A DNA stretch of 18,923 nucleotides from CAIOZA01 sp964464375 (GTDB lineage Bacteria > Bacteroidota > Ignavibacteria > Kapaibacteriales > UBA2268): the NCBI GenBank assembly GCA_964464375.1, contig CAYXFU010000057.1, forward strand, positions 1 through 18,923, given 5' to 3'. The notes below the pieces were generated by a model, which searched no databases, was not told where the DNA came from, and saw only the letters and a list, made by a program, of their open reading frames with translations. This document shows positions 15,462 to 18,923 of the stretch, piece after piece. Position 1 is the first letter of the stretch. Every line of letters begins with the position of its first letter. Position numbers and translations under genes: made by a program.

Positions 15462-16256
15462 ATGAACTCTTACTCAAAACTTAATAATTCACTAAATGAA
15501 TCAGGGACAATGCTATGTGTCGGTCTTGATACTGATTTAGCTAAGTTACCGAATGGTATCCCCTGCAATCTAGACGGGATGCTCGAATTCAACAGAATCA
15601 TTATTGATGCCACTCAGGATCTGACTGCCGCTTATAAGATTAATTATGCGTTTTATGAGCAATACGGACATGAAGGCTTCCGCGTCATTGAACAAACAAT
15701 GAAGTTAATCCCATCAACAAAATTCATTATAGCTGATGCGAAACGCGGCGATATAGGCAATACATCAAAATCTTATGCAAAAGCCTGCTTCGAAGCTCTT
15801 AATTCTGATGCAATAACTGTTAACCCATATATGGGTTCGGATTCAGTTAAGCCATTTCTTGAGTATTCTGATAAAATGGTTTTTCTGTTGGCATTAACAT
15901 CGAATCCTGGATCAAATGATTTTCAGCGGCTTACATTAAATGATGAGTTTGTTTATCAAAGGGTAATCAAAGTATCCTCACAATGGGCAGATTACAGAAA
16001 CCTGGGATATGTTATCGGGGCAACACATCCGGAAGAATTGAAAGAAATCCGGCAGTCAATTCCATCAAATCCACTTCTAATACCGGGAGTGGGTACTCAG
16101 GGCGGAGATATAGATGGTGTAATATCAGCAAATAATGGTGGAGTTGCTTTAATCAATGTTTCAAGAGATATTATCTATGCCGGCAAAGATAGTAATTTTG
16201 CAGACCATGTAAGAATAAAAACAGAGTTTTATAAATCAAAATTAATATGGGAATAA
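15462..16256 (+). CDS. pyrF: Orotidine 5'-phosphate decarboxylase (PyrF, type 2)
   Basis: 264 residues, the length of the longer type 2 group. It decarboxylates OMP to UMP, the last step of de novo pyrimidine synthesis, as a cytoplasmic TIM barrel. The substrate-binding start LCVGLDTDLAKLP lies at about residues 19-31, the catalytic DAKRGDIGNTS at 92-102 (Asp92, Lys94, Asp97), then NPYMGSDSVKPFL, ALTSNPGS and the phosphate-binding LIPGVGTQGGD near the C-terminus. The stop TAA shares a base with the ATG of the next gene (TAATG), so the two are translationally coupled. A long AT-rich leader precedes it, with an AACGTTTG near-match to the Bacteroidota -7 element and the inverted repeat at 15357-15383. 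Confidence 0.95.
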   Translation: MNSYSKLNNSLNESGTMLCVGLDTDLAKLPNGIPCNLDGMLEFNRIIIDATQDLTAAYKINYAFYEQYGHEGFRVIEQTMKLIPSTKFIIADAKRGDIGNTSKSYAKACFEALNSDAITVNPYMGSDSVKPFLEYSDKMVFLLALTSNPGSNDFQRLTLNDEFVYQRVIKVSSQWADYRNLGYVIGATHPEELKEIRQSIPSNPLLIPGVGTQGGDIDGVISANNGGVALINVSRDIIYAGKDSNFADHVRIKTEFYKSKLIWE

Positions 16257-17293
16257 TGGATAGTCAAATATTGCAGAGTATGAATGAAAAGCAACTCCAG
16301 GAATATGTTCATATCATATTATCTGATCCGGCAACCATCAGAACAACATCTGAAGGCAATCGATTGCAAATACTTTCTCCTGGTCAGCTGAACCCTTTTG
16401 AAGGACCTGATCTGAAGGACATAGCAATACTTCTTGGCGGATCGGTAATACTTGGCGATGCTGAATTTCATATCAATGCTTCAGACTGGGATGCACATCG
16501 ACATTCAGTGGATGAAAGATACAGGAATGTAATTCTTCATATTGTGATCAATAATAATAAGGAATTAAAACAGATCACTTTTAATACACTTGTGATATCA
16601 GCTGAGGAAATCGAATCAGTAATAAAAAGCAGCGTTACACCGGATGAATCAACTGACACAGCATCTTTAGAATATATTCAGCATTATGCACTGATTCGTC
16701 TACTCAGGAAATCTGCTTATGCTCAGGAACAAATCAACAGTCACGGTTATCGGAAAGCAGTGCATCTGACAATAGCCGAATTTCTGGAAAAGTATAATCA
16801 ACGAAGGAAAAGACCCGTCTATTCACTTGAGAATCTCGATGATCTAATGAAAAATCTTGATACTTCGAATATTATTTCTTTCCTAAATGATTTGGAAAAT
16901 TCAGAAACTACAGCACTTCATGATAAGCTATTTTCTTTAATGAAAGCAAAGATTTTTAACGAGGGACCACATCTTCGCAGGGAAATAATTCTCAATTGCA
17001 TTTTACCCCTTGCAATTTGCATTGCTTCGGAAGAATCAAGAATTAGTCTTTTCTTATGGTATTGGTCCACTCCTGCTTTGAATAAATATGGGCTTCTAAG
17101 CCGGAAATTTAGTAATATTCCACAAAATTTTCTTTGGGAACAGCAAGGAATGCTTGAATTTATTAAGGAGCACGGGCGAAAAATAAACGTTATCAAAGAA
17201 GCACTTCATAGCTATGGGTTTGCTGAAATCCTATCATTTTATAGATTGGGAAATCCACCATTCAATAAGAATGATTATGAAGTGGATAACTAA
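16256..17293 (+). CDS. DUF2851 family protein
   Basis: 345 residues from the ATG at 16256, which overlaps the pyrF stop as TAATG; an ATG three codons earlier (16247, MGI) is the alternative start. The N-terminal third has the DUF2851 signature: a PGQLNPFEGPDLKD segment, GDAEFHINASDWDAHRHS, and DERYRNVILHIVI. The conserved Glu, His and Asp residues in this stretch give it a nuclease-like or metal-binding look, but no activity is established for the family as far as I know. The rest is helical (LRRE, HSYGFAEILSFYRLG). DUF2851 is mostly found in Bacteroidota/Chlorobiota relatives. Likely cytoplasmic, no signal peptide. Co-transcribed with pyrF. Confidence 0.85.
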   Translation: MDSQILQSMNEKQLQEYVHIILSDPATIRTTSEGNRLQILSPGQLNPFEGPDLKDIAILLGGSVILGDAEFHINASDWDAHRHSVDERYRNVILHIVINNNKELKQITFNTLVISAEEIESVIKSSVTPDESTDTASLEYIQHYALIRLLRKSAYAQEQINSHGYRKAVHLTIAEFLEKYNQRRKRPVYSLENLDDLMKNLDTSNIISFLNDLENSETTALHDKLFSLMKAKIFNEGPHLRREIILNCILPLAICIASEESRISLFLWYWSTPALNKYGLLSRKFSNIPQNFLWEQQGMLEFIKEHGRKINVIKEALHSYGFAEILSFYRLGNPPFNKNDYEVDN

Positions 17294-17384
17294 TGTTTTA
17301 TTCCAAATTTCTTTTTTATATTTTAGTAAGTAAACTTTTGTGAATTTATAACATACTTGAATAGTAATTAATACGTCTATAATT

Positions 17385-17792
17385 ATGTTCGATATTAAAA
17401 TTTTTAATGACAGCGCAACTAAATTTCTTCCAAAGCAGAAATTAGCTGAAGCAGTCGGTAGAGTTCTTAAGGACAAGAAGATAAAAAAGGCTTCTGTTAA
17501 TGTTATTTTGGTAGTTGACGATATTATCAAAAGTATGAATAGTCAATTTCTGAAACATGACTATACAACCGATGTTATAAGTTTTAATATTGAAGATGAG
17601 CCGGTTCTATTGGGTGAAATATATATCAGCGTTGACACAGCAAGAAGACAGGCAGAGGAATTTAAAGTATCATTGACTAATGAACTGAAGAGATTAGCGA
17701 TACACGGAACATTACATTTAATTGGATATGAGGACGACACTATTAAACAAAAGGAAGAAATGAATAACCTTGAAAATAAATATATAGGTTAG
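17385..17792 (+). CDS. ybeY: Endoribonuclease/rRNA maturation factor YbeY
   Basis: 135 residues, slightly short like others in this lineage. YbeY is a zinc metalloprotein involved in 16S rRNA 3'-end maturation and ribosome quality control. The mid-region shows TTDVISFNIED and the strand LLGEIYIS; the metal motif is HGTLHLIGYEDDT. Two His ligands are present, but the third His of the usual HGxLHLxGYDH is Asp; Bacteroidota-type YbeY proteins commonly read GYxDK there. Arg-Ala-like RLAIHGTLH precedes the motif. A gap of 91 bp of AT-rich DNA separates it from DUF2851, so it may have its own promoter. The TAG stop shares its G with a GTG that could start the next gene. Confidence 0.93.
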   Translation: MFDIKIFNDSATKFLPKQKLAEAVGRVLKDKKIKKASVNVILVVDDIIKSMNSQFLKHDYTTDVISFNIEDEPVLLGEIYISVDTARRQAEEFKVSLTNELKRLAIHGTLHLIGYEDDTIKQKEEMNNLENKYIG

Positions 17793-17797
17793 TGACC

Positions 17798-18256
17798 ATG
17801 TACGAAAGAATTATAGAAATAATTGTTTTTGTGATGACCGAATTGAATCAGAACAAAAAAATAACTGAGATAGACATTCAGACACTTTCAGACTTGGGTT
17901 ATACGAGAGCAGAAATTTCTACAGCATTCAGTTGGCTAGCCGATAGAATCGAATTGGCTGATCAGCTGATTTCTGCATTTGCACCATCAAGTTCAAAATC
18001 ATTTCGCATCTTCAACGAAAATGAGAAAGATTTATTTACCAAGGAGGCTTTTGGTGAGATTCTGAATTTAAATGCTATCGGACTACTGTCCAATCAACAT
18101 ATAGAACAGATAATTGAACGAGCTCTATTGCTTGGATTAAATAAAGTTGATTCAGTACAACTCAAGAACTTCATAGCTCTGAACATATTTCAAATCCAAA
18201 ACACGCAGATTAATGGTAGCAGGATAATGCTTCTAGGCAACGATACAGTGAATTAA
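17798..18256 (+). CDS. Smg/DUF494 family protein
   Basis: 152 residues from the ATG at 17798 (MYERIIEIIVFVMTEL), preferred because relatives such as E. coli Smg begin MFDVL; a GTG at 17792 overlapping the ybeY stop (TAGTG) is the alternative. The sequence follows the family: LSDLGYTRAEISTAFSWLADR, then SFRIFNENEKDLFTKEAFGEILNL and an IIERALLL-x-LKNFIALNIFQ C-terminal part. Smg is a small helical protein found next to topA/dprA genes in proteobacteria; its function is unclear. Here it follows ybeY without a gap and precedes tRNA-Arg. Soluble, no signal peptide. Confidence 0.82.
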   Translation: MYERIIEIIVFVMTELNQNKKITEIDIQTLSDLGYTRAEISTAFSWLADRIELADQLISAFAPSSSKSFRIFNENEKDLFTKEAFGEILNLNAIGLLSNQHIEQIIERALLLGLNKVDSVQLKNFIALNIFQIQNTQINGSRIMLLGNDTVN

Positions 18257-18262
18257 CAAAAT

Positions 18263-18336
18263 GGTCCCGTAGTTCAGCAGGATAGAACACCAGTTTCCTA
18301 AACTGGGTGTCGGAGGTTCGAGTCCCCCCGGGATCA
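18263..18336 (+). tRNA. tRNA-Arg (anticodon CCU)
   Basis: A cloverleaf of 74 nt. Acceptor GGTCCCG with CGGGATC (one G-U), D stem GTTC with GAAC, anticodon stem CCAGT with ACTGG around the loop TTCCTAA, giving anticodon CCT, which reads AGG for arginine. Variable loop of 5 nt, T-loop TTCGAGT, discriminator A. The 3' CCA is not encoded. The T stem GGAGG/CCCCC contains one A-C mismatch where a pair is expected. It starts 7 bp after the smg stop and may be on the same transcript. Confidence 0.93.
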
Positions 18337-18389
18337 CTTTTCACTTCTTTAACTTTTTGATTAATAAGAATTTACAAGTATTGATATTG

Positions 18390-18756
18390 CCTGGAAGATC
18401 TAATAAAAATCAGAAGTAGGAACTAGTTAATGAAGCAATAAGCAAGTCGCTAAAATTAAGAAAGCCAAACGGTAGTCTTATTTTTTCCACTCTGACCATA
18501 GAAGTCAATATGCAAGTCTCGAGGTGAGTTTATTGCTGAGAAATAATTAAATAACGCAGAGCATGAGCAACAAGGGTAACACTTATGACATGAAATTACA
18601 GAGACATATTTTCATTCATTGAAAACAGAAAGATCGGAAGTAGAATTAGCATTATTTGATTACATTGAAGTTCTTTATAACAGACAAAGATTACATTCAA
18701 GTTTAGATTATTTAACTCCTGTGGAGTATGAAAATCAATTTTTTAATCACAAATAA
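18390..18756 (+). pseudogene. Decayed 3' part of an IS3-family transposase (OrfB, rve domain)
   Basis: Translating in shifting frames recovers the C-terminal third of an IS3 OrfB integrase: LVNEAISKSLKLRKPNGSLI (frame of 18423), HSDHRSQYAS with the second catalytic Asp (frame of 18482), SMSNKGNTYD (18563), then ETYFHSLKTE with the catalytic Glu, LFDYIEVLYNRQRLHSSLDY and TPVEYENQFF, ending at TAA 18754-18756. Damage: an in-frame TAG at 18417, TAA at 18548, frame changes near 18397, 18485 and 18589 (GACAT where GACAAT is expected). The 5' two-thirds, including the first Asp and OrfA, are absent. The element is long inactive. It begins about 50 bp past tRNA-Arg. Confidence 0.88.
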
Positions 18757-18771
18757 TCCCTCTTCATTCTA

Positions 18772-18794
18772 TGTTCAGAATTGGGTGAATATCA
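18772..18794 (+). mobile_element. Possible right inverted-repeat end of the IS3 remnant
   Basis: The string starting TGTTCAGAATTGGG and ending ATATCA lies 15 bp after the transposase stop. IS3-family right ends typically end in CA and often show a TTTGGGTG-like core at this place. No left end is present in the window, so this cannot be confirmed by pairing the ends. Confidence 0.35.
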
Positions 18795-18923
18795 ATTTTA
18801 CATAATGCTTGATATTTTCAATGAAATCAAGAGAAGAAATTTCATTTTAAATTTCAAAATAAATTTAAATAATTAGTTCTCTCTGAAAAAGTCAATTTTC
18901 AAATTGAAGGAGAAAGGATCTGA
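18795..18923. other. AT-rich end of window, no gene seen
   Basis: No convincing ORF or RNA gene. The last bases include AAGGAGAAAGGA, which could be a ribosome binding site for a gene beginning beyond the window. Otherwise the stretch is A/T runs. Confidence 0.4.

Noticed and set aside
18337..18756. An intact transposase gene or new integrase
   Set aside because: Stops at 18417 and 18548 and three frame changes show decay, and only the C-terminal third is present.

Overview
The window is AT-rich chromosomal DNA that reads as a member of the Bacteroidota/Chlorobiota/Ignavibacteriota (FCB) assemblage. The evidence is a DUF2851 gene, a YbeY of the type whose third metal His is replaced (GYED instead of GYDH), a single long LptF/LptG-type permease, generally weak Shine-Dalgarno sequences, and a close match to the Bacteroidota promoter (TTG - 19 bp - TACATTTG) in front of a sensor kinase gene. 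The genus cannot be told from this window; an Ignavibacteria- or Kapabacteria-like lineage is an inference. Most of the window is core housekeeping DNA. I found no defence island, CRISPR array or biosynthetic cluster.

Layout. 1-1220 is the accessory-looking part: a lipoprotein gene and a 97-codon gene of unknown function (minus strand), then a GC-rich block of hairpins and degenerate direct repeats. 1219-4280 (minus) holds a secreted TolB-like protein, a free-standing HPt phosphotransfer protein, the RNase P RNA gene rnpB (class A, with an unusually long AU-rich P12 arm), a C4 zinc-ribbon coiled-coil protein and a Nif3-family protein. The Nif3 gene is interrupted by a 10-N assembly gap; the flanking codons indicate that nothing, or nearly nothing, is missing there. 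4496-6336 holds an outer-membrane beta-barrel protein facing a receiver-first histidine kinase. 6537-9890 holds dnaB and a secreted TPR protein. 9901-15239 holds rsmE (minus), pgpH and xerC/D (plus, overlapping), and an LptF/G permease (minus). 15462-18336 is a plus-strand run: pyrF, a DUF2851 gene, ybeY, smg-like DUF494 and tRNA-Arg(CCU). The right end, 18337-18923, carries a decayed 3' piece of an IS3-family transposase gene.

How the genes fit together. There are themes rather than one pathway: RNA maturation and translation (rnpB, rsmE, ybeY, tRNA-Arg), replication and chromosome segregation (dnaB, xerC/D), envelope building (LptF/G, the beta-barrel protein, TPR protein and lipoprotein), nucleotide and second-messenger metabolism (pyrF, PgpH for c-di-AMP), and signalling (receiver-kinase plus orphan HPt). 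Several neighbours are translationally coupled: pgpH/xer overlap by 8 bp, pyrF/DUF2851 share TAATG, and the ybeY stop touches the smg start.

The most useful second-look items are the probably spurious gap in nif3 and the His-to-Phe change beside it, the extended rnpB P12 arm, the 14-bp palindrome on the kinase promoter, the 10-bp inverted repeat upstream of pyrF, and the repeat block at 1060-1215.
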